DNA of 64,000 nt from Pseudomonadota bacterium (lineage in GTDB: Bacteria; Pseudomonadota; Gammaproteobacteria; Steroidobacterales; Steroidobacteraceae), in the NCBI GenBank assembly GCA_021808195.1, contig JAKBCE010000011.1:1-64000 (forward strand), written 5' to 3'. Below, piece after piece: positions 27,571 through 35,872 of this stretch (positions are counted from its first letter, which is position 1; every line of letters begins with the position of its first letter). Made by a program: the position numbers and the translations under genes. The notes under the pieces are model-generated. The model made no database searches, was not told the DNA's origin, and was given only the letters and a program-made list of their open reading frames with translations.

Positions 27571-29208
27571 TTACGACAGAGTCGCGAACAGGGCACCATG
27601 GCCCGGCAGAACCGCCGCAGCGCCCTCAATCTGCCCGGCCTCCAAACCGTGGCCCATTAAGACCTGCAGGCGCCCCGTGAACGGCAGCTCAACCCGCCGG
27701 GGTGCTTCGCCGAGATTGAATAGCGCGAGCACCGTCTCGCCGCCCAGATGCCGCGTGAACGCCAGAACCGGCTCGGCCGTGCGCAGGAACGCAATATCGC
27801 CCCAGCGCAGAGCCGGTTGCGTGTGCCGCCAGCGTAGAAAACGGCGCAGACCGTTCAGCGGCGATGCCGGATCGGTGTCCTGACGGGAAACGGCGAGTGA
27901 CAGGTGCTCCCGCGGCACCGGCAGCCACGGGCGGGCCGCGCTGAAGCCGCCATCCGGGCGGTCCAGCCAGGGCATGGGCGTGCGACAACCGTCGCGCCCC
28001 TTGAAGTTCGGCCAGAAGGCGATGCCGAACGGGTCCCGCAAGGACTCATAGGGGACGCCCGCCTCCGGCAGACCGAGTTCCTCGCCCTGGTATACGCATA
28101 CCGAGCCGCGAAGTGAACAGGCCATCGCACTGAACAGCGTTGCTAAGCGAGGGGAGGCGCTCGTGCCCCCCCAACGCGTGAGTACCCGCGCAACATCGTG
28201 GTTGGAAATTGTCCAACAGGGCCAACCGTGCGGCATGCGCTGCTCGAGCGCCTTGACGGTGTCGCGGATATGAGTGGCGCGGTACTCGTCCGTAAGGAGC
28301 TCGAATGAATACGCCATGTGCAGACGCGCATCGCCGACGTACTCGGCCATGGTGCCGAGAGAGTCTTCCGAGGAGATCTCGCCCAGAGCCACCACGCCCG
28401 GAAATTCATCGAGGACCTGGCGTATCTGCTCCAGGAAGGCGAGATTCTCCGGCTGCGTATTGTTGTACCAGTGGTACTGATAGGCGTACGGATTGTCGGG
28501 GCTGAAGCCGCGGCCGGTGCGCTCGGTTTCCGGCTTGGGCGGATTGTCCCGCAGCAGCCGATCGTGAAAGCAGAAATTGATGGCGTCGAGCCGCACGCCG
28601 TCGATGCCGCGCTCTAGCCAGAAGCGCAGGCTCTCGAGCATCGCCGCCGGCACGGCCGGATTGTGGAAATTCAGATCCGGCTGCGAATCGAGGAAATTGT
28701 GCAGGTAGTACTGTCGGCGCCGCGGCTCCCAGCGCCACGCTGGCCCGCCGAAGATTGATTGCCAATTGTTCGGCGGCGAGCCGTCTGCCCGCGGATCGGC
28801 CCACACGTACCAATCGGACTTTGGATTGTCGCGGCTCTCCCGGCTTTCGAGAAACCAAGGGTGTTGCGAGGAGGTGTGACTCAGCACCTGATCGATCATC
28901 ACCTTCAGCCCGCGGCGGTGCGCTTCCCGCACGAGCCGATCGAAGTCCCCGAGCGTGCCGAACATCGGATCGACCGCACGGAAGTCCGACACGTCGTAGC
29001 CAAAATCCGCCATCGGCGATTGGAAGAACGGCGAAACCCAGATGCCATCGACGCCCAGCGCGGCGACGTAATCCAGCCGCTCGATGATGCCCGGCAAATC
29101 GCCGATCCCATCGCCGTTGCTGTCCTGGAAGCTGCGCGGATAGATCTGATAGATCACCGCCCCCCGCCACCAGTGCTGCGCGCTCATGCTTTTGTTTTCA
29201 GTGTCCAT
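27571..29208 (-). CDS. GH13 alpha-glucosidase (oligo-alpha-glucan hydrolase)
   Basis: A 545-aa intracellular enzyme without signal peptide. The (beta/alpha)8 barrel begins at WWRGAVIYQIYPRSFQDSNGDGIGDL; the catalytic residues are Asp208 (GVRLDAIN, nucleophile), Glu277 (GEISSED, acid/base) and Asp338 (SNHDVAR). The oligo-1,6/alpha-glucosidase type of start and length suggests it cleaves maltose, isomaltose or short maltodextrins to glucose. A later ATG (29187) gives a start nearer to the family norm. It is divergent from the TonB receptor and preceded by three operator-like repeats, so both genes are probably controlled together by the adjacent LacI protein. Confidence 0.93.
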   Translation of the reverse strand: MDTENKSMSAQHWWRGAVIYQIYPRSFQDSNGDGIGDLPGIIERLDYVAALGVDGIWVSPFFQSPMADFGYDVSDFRAVDPMFGTLGDFDRLVREAHRRGLKVMIDQVLSHTSSQHPWFLESRESRDNPKSDWYVWADPRADGSPPNNWQSIFGGPAWRWEPRRRQYYLHNFLDSQPDLNFHNPAVPAAMLESLRFWLERGIDGVRLDAINFCFHDRLLRDNPPKPETERTGRGFSPDNPYAYQYHWYNNTQPENLAFLEQIRQVLDEFPGVVALGEISSEDSLGTMAEYVGDARLHMAYSFELLTDEYRATHIRDTVKALEQRMPHGWPCWTISNHDVARVLTRWGGTSASPRLATLFSAMACSLRGSVCVYQGEELGLPEAGVPYESLRDPFGIAFWPNFKGRDGCRTPMPWLDRPDGGFSAARPWLPVPREHLSLAVSRQDTDPASPLNGLRRFLRWRHTQPALRWGDIAFLRTAEPVLAFTRHLGGETVLALFNLGEAPRRVELPFTGRLQVLMGHGLEAGQIEGAAAVLPGHGALFATLS

Positions 29209-29260
29209 AATCTTACTCTGACACAGCTTCCCGCCGCTTCGCTCCTATCCGCCGTCCCCG

Positions 29261-29272
29261 CATACGTATGTG
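29261..29272 (+). promoter_or_regulatory. operator-like repeat, copy 1
   Basis: CATACGTATGTG; the first ten bases are a perfect palindrome (29261-29270) and eleven of the twelve match the 15-bp repeat at 29343. It lies 53 bp upstream of the GH13 start, in the divergent GH13/TonB-receptor promoter region. Confidence 0.6.
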
Positions 29273-29282
29273 CCCGGAATGT

Positions 29283-29297
29283 CACATACGTATTCAT
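29283..29297 (-). promoter_or_regulatory. operator-like repeat, copy 2 (inverted)
   Basis: CACATACGTATTCAT, the exact reverse complement of the repeat at 29343. Its palindrome core is centred 24 bp from that of copy 1. Probable LacI-family site. Confidence 0.7.
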
Positions 29298-29342
29298 TCC
29301 CCGGCGACCCCTTGCGGTAGCGCGAACGTTCCCGACCCAACC

Positions 29343-29357
29343 ATGAATACGTATGTG
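29343..29357 (+). promoter_or_regulatory. operator-like repeat, copy 3
   Basis: ATGAATACGTATGTG with the 8-bp palindrome ATACGTAT at its centre. Its core is 61 bp from that of copy 2 and 154 bp before the TonB-receptor start. The identical 15-mer recurs at 35703. Confidence 0.7.
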
Positions 29358-29510
29358 GTCGCTTGCCTTCACTAGGGGGCTTACCAATCATTCATGGCAG
29401 TTCTGTTGCGTCGATGTCCATCGTCACACGTCTGTGCCGGGTCGTCGCCGCAATCGCGGTCCGCAAACGGACCGGCCGTAGCCAAACCATTCTGTTCCCG
29501 GGGGGGTCTC

Positions 29511-32432
29511 GTGATTATCAGTCGCAAGCGCAGTATCCTTGAGATGGCGGTCGCCACCGCCTGCTTCGGCGCCGCCGCCGCCATGCCGGTCACGGCGCTC
29601 GCTGCGCCGCAGAGTGCGAGCGTGCACAGTGCCGCGCACAACAAGAAGGTCAAGAAGCAGGTTGCCAATGCGAATCTGCTGCATGAGGTGGTGGTCAACG
29701 GATTCCTCAGCAGTATCCAAAACGCTATCGCCATCCAGAAGAACTCCAACTCCATCGTGGAAGCGATCTCCGCCCAGGATATCGGCCGGCTGCCGGGTAC
29801 GAGCATCGCAGCCTCCCTCCAGCAGCTCCCCGGCGTCAACGTGCAGATGGTCGGTGGGCGACCGCAGGCGGTGAACGTCCACGGTCTCGGTCAGGACTTC
29901 AGCACCGCTCTGCTCGATGGAGTCGAGCAAGTGACCACCGCTCAGAACCGCGGCGTACACTTCAACCAATTCCCGCCCGGCTGGTTCAAAGCCATCAAGG
30001 TGTACATCAGCCCGGAGGCCGATCTGATCGGCCAGGGTCTGGCGGCCACCTTTGCGCTGCAGACTTGGCGGCCGCTCGCAGAGCCGCACCGCGAGGTCGC
30101 ACTCAATGCCGACTACCGCTGGGTAACGCCTGCGAATCTGATGCCCGGCCCGGGTGTCAATGACAAGGGCTATGGCGTCAACGGGATGTACATCAACCAG
30201 TTCGATGACCGTAAATTCGGCGTTGCCCTGGGATTCGACGTGGACTCTTTGCCATCGAAGCGGCTCCGCGAAGCACCGTGGGGCGCGCCAGGGGGCTATC
30301 CGACCAACTCGGCCGGCGTCATTGTGCCCGGCGGCAACAAGATCTACAACTACTCCAGTCTGCGCAAGCGCGACGCCTTCTTTGCCACGTTCCAATATCA
30401 GCCGTCCCGCGCGTATAACACGACGCTCGATCTGTCTTACGAGGATTACCACAAGACGAGCGTGCGCAAGGGCATGGAAATCCCGATGCAGTGGGGGCCG
30501 GCCACCCTCCTGACCGCCGGACCTGTGGTCAATGGTTTTATGGAAAGCGGCACCTGGAGCACTTATCCGGTTATCCGTAACGGCTACACCCATCACAAGG
30601 ATCGCATCTTTAACATCCGTTGGGGCAATAGATTCCGCTTCGCGGACAATTGGACTGCCGGCTTCGACGCGAGCTACAACGAGGCCATGCGGAACTACGA
30701 GAAGCTGGAGTCCTATTCCGGGTTTGGCTACAACGGGCCGGCGAGCAACGGCGCTATCGCCCCGGTTACCATAAATTTCAGCTACGCCCCCGATGGCATG
30801 ATGATATTGACGTCGCCGAACAACTTTGCGGCATCGAACGTCGTGCTGACCGACCCGCGCGGCTGGGGCGCCGGCTCGGGCATCGTGCAGCAGGGCTTCA
30901 TCAATGAGCAGCACAACGAGGAATATCTCGCGAACCTTAAGGCAACCGCCGCGCACTACTTCGAGAACGGTCCGATATCGAGCGTGGAATTCGGCGTGGA
31001 CTATGCGCATCACCACAAGAACAACAACATTTACCAGTATTTTGTGACCTTGCCGGGCAGCTGCACGACCGCCAGCGGTACGACCCTGATCGGCGCCTGC
31101 CAGGCGCCGATTCCGGCGAGTGCAACCGAGGGCGTCTTCGATCCACTCAGCTTCATGGGTCTCGGTCCAGAGATCCTGTACAACCCGAATGCGCTCCTGG
31201 CGAGTGGCGTAACCACGCTTTACCCAACGGCGCTTTCGAGCCTCAGCCAGTCGCCCGCGTGGACGATGCACGAGAACGACACTTACGGTTTCGTGCAGTT
31301 CAATATCCAGACCAGCCTCGGCCCGGACGTTGGGCTGCGTGGCAACTTCGGCCTGCAAGTCGCCCATACCTCCCAGGGCAGTACCGGTCAGCGCCTCGCG
31401 CCGGGCTCGAGCGCTGGCGGTACCGCCAAGATCACTCTGCTGCCGGTAGCCGGTGGAGCCAACTTCACGCGCTACCTGCCAAGTCTGAACCTGGTGTTCT
31501 CCTTCCCGCACAACTACGACGCCCGTCTCGGCATCGCACGCACCATGGCTCGGCCGAAGATGAGCGACATGAGCGCCGGGATGTCCATCAATACCAATCC
31601 GAGCTACGTAACGAACACCAGCCTCACCAACTCGTTCTTTTCTGGCAGCGGCGGCAATCCGGCGCTGCTGCCCACCATGGCAACGAACTTCAATCTCAGC
31701 CTGGAGCACTATTTCAAGGGACTGTCGGGCGGGCTGCAGTGTGTGGGAAGCGGGGCGCATTACTCGGCGCAATGCCGCGGCGGTGGGAGCACGGGCTACG
31801 TGCAGTTGTCGGCCTTTTACCTGCGCTTGAGCGATTTCATCAACGAGAGTGCCGCGAGCATTTTCAATTTCACGCCATTTGAGAGCGGCTACCTCACCCC
31901 CGCGCAGCAGGCACAACTTGGCACGGTGTACGGGGCCTTCACCATTCCGCAAAACGACGGTGCCGGTAAGGTCTACGGTGCGCAGATCGCCACCAACGTG
32001 CCGCTGATCTGGGGCTTCGGGGTGCTGGGCAGTGCAACGCTCAGCAAGAGCGCGATCTACTACTCGGGCAGCACGACGCCGGTCGGGGTCGAGGGGCTCG
32101 CCAAATGGGTGCAGAACTACACGCTGTACTACGCGCGCGACGGCTTCCAGGCGAATGTGAATTTCAACTCGCGTACGCATGCTCTGGCGAGCCTGTTCGG
32201 CATCAGCGAATCACGATCGGTCACCGAGCAGAGAGCGCAGCACTGGATCAGCGCCCAGGTGAGCTACTCCTTTGCACGCGGCCGGCTCAAGGGACTGACG
32301 CTCATTGCCTCGGGTGAGAATCTCGGTAACGAGCCCCTGGTGGACTATGGAAACAACGACCCGCGGCAGATCACCCGCTTCGAGACCTATGGCCGCATCT
32401 TCCACGTCGGATTTTCGTACAAACTTGACTGA
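29511..32432 (+). CDS. TonB-dependent outer-membrane receptor
   Basis: About 973 aa from the GTG at 29511, chosen because it gives a proper signal peptide (MIISRKRSI then a hydrophobic core, cleaved near ALAAPQ) and follows a G-rich ribosome site; an ATG at 29394 would add 39 non-conserved residues. A TonB-box-like segment (LLHEVVVNGF) precedes the plug domain (about residues 30-180: SIVEAISAQDIGRLPGTSIA, LQQLPGVNVQMVGGRPQAV, NVHGLGQDFSTALLDGVEQ). The remainder is a 22-strand beta-barrel rich in Asn/Tyr strands and ending HVGFSYKLD. This subgroup imports oligosaccharides. Neighbours point to maltodextrins or related alpha-glucans. Confidence 0.92.
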   Translation: MIISRKRSILEMAVATACFGAAAAMPVTALAAPQSASVHSAAHNKKVKKQVANANLLHEVVVNGFLSSIQNAIAIQKNSNSIVEAISAQDIGRLPGTSIAASLQQLPGVNVQMVGGRPQAVNVHGLGQDFSTALLDGVEQVTTAQNRGVHFNQFPPGWFKAIKVYISPEADLIGQGLAATFALQTWRPLAEPHREVALNADYRWVTPANLMPGPGVNDKGYGVNGMYINQFDDRKFGVALGFDVDSLPSKRLREAPWGAPGGYPTNSAGVIVPGGNKIYNYSSLRKRDAFFATFQYQPSRAYNTTLDLSYEDYHKTSVRKGMEIPMQWGPATLLTAGPVVNGFMESGTWSTYPVIRNGYTHHKDRIFNIRWGNRFRFADNWTAGFDASYNEAMRNYEKLESYSGFGYNGPASNGAIAPVTINFSYAPDGMMILTSPNNFAASNVVLTDPRGWGAGSGIVQQGFINEQHNEEYLANLKATAAHYFENGPISSVEFGVDYAHHHKNNNIYQYFVTLPGSCTTASGTTLIGACQAPIPASATEGVFDPLSFMGLGPEILYNPNALLASGVTTLYPTALSSLSQSPAWTMHENDTYGFVQFNIQTSLGPDVGLRGNFGLQVAHTSQGSTGQRLAPGSSAGGTAKITLLPVAGGANFTRYLPSLNLVFSFPHNYDARLGIARTMARPKMSDMSAGMSINTNPSYVTNTSLTNSFFSGSGGNPALLPTMATNFNLSLEHYFKGLSGGLQCVGSGAHYSAQCRGGGSTGYVQLSAFYLRLSDFINESAASIFNFTPFESGYLTPAQQAQLGTVYGAFTIPQNDGAGKVYGAQIATNVPLIWGFGVLGSATLSKSAIYYSGSTTPVGVEGLAKWVQNYTLYYARDGFQANVNFNSRTHALASLFGISESRSVTEQRAQHWISAQVSYSFARGRLKGLTLIASGENLGNEPLVDYGNNDPRQITRFETYGRIFHVGFSYKLD

Positions 32433-32450
32433 CGGGGCTGCGGCAGAAAG

Positions 32451-32482
32451 AAGCCCCCGCCGGCGTGAGCCGGCGGGGGCTT
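32451..32482 (+). terminator. strong hairpin after the TonB receptor
   Basis: A perfect 14-bp GC-rich stem, aagcccccgccggc and its complement gccggcgggggctt, separated by a 4-nt loop (gtga). It starts 18 bp after the receptor stop. The 3' side is followed by TTCCCCATTT and not a long T run, so it may be an intrinsic terminator or an mRNA-stabilising attenuator that lowers expression of the following halogenase gene. Confidence 0.75.
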
Positions 32483-32563
32483 CCCCATTTGCGACCGCTC
32501 GGCGGCGGCTGTGCACGTCACAGGTTCGAGCATGAGTCCGCGATTTTTCGGCCGGCGTGGTCC

Positions 32564-34072
32564 ATGAATACCCTACCCATCAAGCGCGTAGTGGTCGTCG
32601 GTGGAGGCACGGCCGGATGGATGACCGCCGCCGTTCTCGCACGCGCCATGGGCGGGAGCCTCGAGATCCGCGTCGTCGAATCCGATGCGATCGGAATCGT
32701 CGGCGTCGGCGAGGCCACCATTCCGCAGATCCGAAACGTCAACACTTTCCTCGGCATTGCCGAGGACGCGATGCTTGCGGCAACCGGTGGTACGTTCAAG
32801 CTCGGCATTGAGTTCAATGACTGGAGGCGCGAGGGCCACTCCTACCTGCATGCCTTCGGCGAAGTGGGATTGCCCCTCGGTCCGCTGCCGTTTCAGCACT
32901 ACTGGCTGCGCAGTCGCGCCGGGACCGATGCGCCGGACCTGTGGGCGTATTCGTTGAACGCACGCGCGGCCAGGAGTCACCGCATGGACCGGCTCGAGAC
33001 AGTCGGTAACACTCCGGTCTGCGGCATCAAATACGCATTCCACTTCGATGCGTCGCTTTATGGACGCATGCTGCGCACCTACGCCGAGCAGCGCGGTGTG
33101 AGACGCTCCGAAGGCAGGATCAACGAGGTGAAGCTGCGCGGCGAGGATGGCTTCATTGAGGCAGTGATGCTCGAGAGTGGCGAACGGATCGAAGGGGATC
33201 TGTTCGTGGATTGCTCTGGCTTTCGGGGCCTGCTGATCGAGCAGACGCTGCAGGCAGGCTTCGAGGACTGGCGAAACTGGTTGCCCTGCGATCGGGCGCT
33301 GGCTGTCCCGAGCGCGCCAGCCTCTGCGATGCGGCCCTACACCCAGGCGAACGCGCGGCCGGCGGGTTGGCAGTGGCGAATACCGCTTCAGCATCGTACA
33401 GGCAACGGGCACGTCTATTGCAGCGAGCATATGAGTGACGACGAGGCCGCAGACATGCTGCTGAGGAGTCTCGACGGGGCAGCCCTCGGCGAGCCGAAGC
33501 CAATCCGCTTTGCGGCCGGCATCCGTCGCCAGCTCTGGCTGCGCAATTGCGTGGCCATCGGCCTCTCGGCCGGCTTTCTCGAGCCGCTCGAATCCACCGC
33601 GATTCATCTCATCCAGTCGGGCGTGAGCCGTCTGCTGGCGCTCTTCCCCGACCGAGGCTTTGATCCGGCGCTCATCGAGCAATATAACCGCAAGGTTCGA
33701 CAGGAGTACGAACAAGTCCGCGACTTCCTGGTGCTGCACTACCGGGCGAGCGAGCGACGGGACACGCCATTCTGGCGGCGCTGCGCGGCGCTGCCGGTAC
33801 CGGAGGGACTGCAGCGCAAACTCGATCTGTTCCGTGCAACGGGGCAGATCTTTCGCGAGGACGAAGAGTTGTTTACCGAGCAGTCCTGGCTGCAGGTCAT
33901 GGTGGGCCAGGGCATCCTGCCCCGCCGACATCATCCCGCGGCCGATGAGCTGCCGCCGGCACAGCTTGAGGAATTCCTCAGTACCATCCGCAAGGTGATA
34001 TGCACAGCTGTGGAACGTATGGCGAGCCACGAGCGCTTCATTGCCGAGCATTGCGCCAGCGCACAGCGCTAG
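32564..34072 (+). CDS. tryptophan-halogenase-family flavoprotein (first copy)
   Basis: A 502-aa FAD-dependent enzyme of the PrnA/RebH superfamily. The Rossmann motif is VVVGGGTAGWMTAA; the catalytic lysine is Lys79 in GGTFKLGIEF (same number as in PrnA), the Glu-Ser pair is Glu343-Ser344 in FLEPLESTAIH, and the FAD/halide-tunnel motif WxWxIP appears as WQWRIPLQHR. All residues expected for hypohalous-acid chemistry are therefore present. The substrate is unknown; no tryptophan-derived natural-product genes are nearby. Family members are often encoded beside TonB receptors, as here. ATG 32564 is chosen because it directly precedes the Rossmann strand. Confidence 0.9.
   Translation: MNTLPIKRVVVVGGGTAGWMTAAVLARAMGGSLEIRVVESDAIGIVGVGEATIPQIRNVNTFLGIAEDAMLAATGGTFKLGIEFNDWRREGHSYLHAFGEVGLPLGPLPFQHYWLRSRAGTDAPDLWAYSLNARAARSHRMDRLETVGNTPVCGIKYAFHFDASLYGRMLRTYAEQRGVRRSEGRINEVKLRGEDGFIEAVMLESGERIEGDLFVDCSGFRGLLIEQTLQAGFEDWRNWLPCDRALAVPSAPASAMRPYTQANARPAGWQWRIPLQHRTGNGHVYCSEHMSDDEAADMLLRSLDGAALGEPKPIRFAAGIRRQLWLRNCVAIGLSAGFLEPLESTAIHLIQSGVSRLLALFPDRGFDPALIEQYNRKVRQEYEQVRDFLVLHYRASERRDTPFWRRCAALPVPEGLQRKLDLFRATGQIFREDEELFTEQSWLQVMVGQGILPRRHHPAADELPPAQLEEFLSTIRKVICTAVERMASHERFIAEHCASAQR
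33548..33603 (+). repeat. 56-bp perfect inverted repeat, left copy
   Basis: These 56 bases, inside the first halogenase gene and coding for the segment around GLSAGFLEPLES, are identical to the reverse complement of 34584-34639 in the second halogenase gene. The flanking DNA of the two genes is more diverged. It includes the catalytic Glu-Ser pair. Confidence 0.9.
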
Positions 34073-34108
34073 CGAATCCAACCGTACGATCAACGCCGAT
34101 GCGGTTGC

Positions 34109-35632
34109 TCACCGCGACAGCAACGCATTTGCTCGACAGTGCCGCTCTATGAATTCACGGTGGCTCGGCAACGCCCGCGCCGCCCTTTCCAACACGTCGC
34201 GAATCCCGGCCAGATAACCCGCTGCATCGACATCGGTATGCAGATCGACCAGCGCGTGGTGGCGTATGGGCCAGACTTCCTGGCCGATCAGGATCGACAG
34301 CCAGTTCGGGTTCTGGAACAGCTCGAGCGGCTCGGCCACGATGCGCCCAGAGTGGCGGAAATGATCGATCTTGTATTGCAAGGTATCCGGAATCGCCATC
34401 TCGCGCGTGTACCGCCACAGAGGCTCCTCGCGATGCTGGGCGTGATAGTGAAGGATTAAAAAGTCGCGGATCCGCTCATATTCGGTATAGGTGAGCCGGT
34501 TGTACTCGCGCCTGAGCAGCGGGTCGAAATCGCGGTCCGGGAACAGCGCCAGCAGGCGCATGATTGCCGATTGCACCAGATGGATCGCGGTGGATTCGAG
34601 CGGCTCGAGAAAGCCGGCCGAGAGGCCGATGGCCACGCAGTTGCGCGACCAGGACTCGCGCCGCGCGCCGCTCGTGAACTTGATCAGACGCGGCTCACCG
34701 AGCGGCTCGCCTTCGAGGTTGGCGAGCAGAATAGCCGCTGCCTCCTCCTCGCGCATGTACTGACTGCAATACACATGACCATTGCCGATGCGGTGCTGCA
34801 GCGGAATCCGCCACTGCCAGCCCGCCGCGCGCGCACTCGATCGCGTGTATGGAGGGAATTCCTCGCCGGGCGCGCAGCCGACTGCGACCGCGCGGTCACA
34901 GGGCAGCCAGCACCGCCAGTCATCGAGTCGGCTCTGCAGAGCCGACTCGATCAGCAAGCCTCGAAAGCCGGAGCAGTCCACGAACAGCTCGCCCTCGATG
35001 CGCCGGCCGTCCTTGAGCTGCAGTGAATCGATGAAGCCATCTTCGCCGCGAAGCTGCACATCTACCACCTCGCCCTCGGTGCGCGTCACGCCGCGCTGCT
35101 CGGCGTAGCTGCGCAGATGGCGCGCATACAGCCCGGCATCGAAGTGATAGGCGTAATCGAAGCTCGCCAATGCCATCCGCGGGTCCCGCAGCGGGCGCTC
35201 GAACTTACCGGCCCGAGCTGCCACCCACGCCATGGCGTAGTCCTGCAACGGAGTCTCGTGGCTGCGCCTGCGCTCGCGCAACCAATATTGATACAACGGA
35301 ACCTCATCGAAATCGGGCGGAAAGCGGTCGAAAGGATGAAAATAGCGATGATCGGGCCGCGTCCAACCGACGAACTCGATGCCGAGCTTGAACGAGCCGC
35401 CCGTGGCCGCCACGAACGCGTTCTCCTCGAGACCGAGTTGCTGGTTGAACAGCTTGATCGGCGGAATGGTCGCCTCGCCGACACCGATGGTTCCAATGGC
35501 GTCGGACTCGATCAGTTCGATGGAGCAATTGCCGCGGGTCGCATTGGCGAGTGCGGCGGCCGTCATCCAGCCTGCGGAGCCGCCTCCCAGGATCACGATG
35601 CGGCGAATACTTCGTGTTTGCGTGTCGATCAT
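34109..35632 (-). CDS. tryptophan-halogenase-family flavoprotein (second copy)
   Basis: A 507-aa paralogue of the gene at 32564-34072, on the opposite strand and convergent with it (36-bp gap). It has the Rossmann motif VILGGGSAGWMTAA, catalytic Lys82 in GGSFKLGIEF, WQWRIPLQHR and FLEPLESTAIH, so all key residues are kept. The two proteins differ most in the 30-60 residues after the Lys motif (here a longer RYFHPFDRFPPDFDE insert), which lines the substrate pocket in relatives, suggesting different substrates. ATG 35632 precedes TRSIRRIVILGGG; an in-frame ATG at 35704 would lie on the operator repeat and is less likely. Confidence 0.9.
   Translation of the reverse strand: MIDTQTRSIRRIVILGGGSAGWMTAAALANATRGNCSIELIESDAIGTIGVGEATIPPIKLFNQQLGLEENAFVAATGGSFKLGIEFVGWTRPDHRYFHPFDRFPPDFDEVPLYQYWLRERRRSHETPLQDYAMAWVAARAGKFERPLRDPRMALASFDYAYHFDAGLYARHLRSYAEQRGVTRTEGEVVDVQLRGEDGFIDSLQLKDGRRIEGELFVDCSGFRGLLIESALQSRLDDWRCWLPCDRAVAVGCAPGEEFPPYTRSSARAAGWQWRIPLQHRIGNGHVYCSQYMREEEAAAILLANLEGEPLGEPRLIKFTSGARRESWSRNCVAIGLSAGFLEPLESTAIHLVQSAIMRLLALFPDRDFDPLLRREYNRLTYTEYERIRDFLILHYHAQHREEPLWRYTREMAIPDTLQYKIDHFRHSGRIVAEPLELFQNPNWLSILIGQEVWPIRHHALVDLHTDVDAAGYLAGIRDVLERAARALPSHREFIERHCRANALLSR
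34584..34639 (-). repeat. 56-bp perfect inverted repeat, right copy
   Basis: Reverse-complement match of 33548-33603, located in the second halogenase gene. The pair is separated by about 980 bp and could form a recombination or gene-conversion substrate. Confidence 0.9.
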
Positions 35633-35702
35633 GGCATTGTCACATGGGCGGTGTGCACCATGGTGCCACACTACGGTGCGCTGCCACGTCGCTTGTGCCG
35701 TC

Positions 35703-35717
35703 ATGAATACGTATGTG
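35703..35717 (+). promoter_or_regulatory. operator-like repeat, copy 4
   Basis: The same 15-mer as at 29343 (ATGAATACGTATGTG), identical also in one further base upstream. It lies between the divergent starts of the second halogenase gene (35632, minus) and the GH31 gene (35873, plus), so it can regulate either or both. Confidence 0.7.
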
Positions 35718-35872
35718 AGCCGTTGCCAAATTCATTGCGTCCGCCGCATTCTGCCGCGGTACCGGGCCGTGCCGCGCAAAGTACGCGCGGTGCCATCATC
35801 TCAGACGCATAGACAAAGAGCGCTGCCAACGCTTCAGCGTGGGCGGCCCGCGTTGAGGGGAACGCAACGAAC

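Noticed and set aside
29424..32180. 918-codon open frame on the minus strand opposite the TonB receptor
   Set aside because: It is an antisense shadow produced by GC-rich codon bias; it is rich in Arg/His/Val with no recognisable domain, while the plus strand has clear receptor motifs.
32564..35632. natural-product gene cluster because of two halogenases
   Set aside because: No NRPS, PKS, tryptophan oxidase or tailoring genes are nearby; neighbours are carbohydrate genes.
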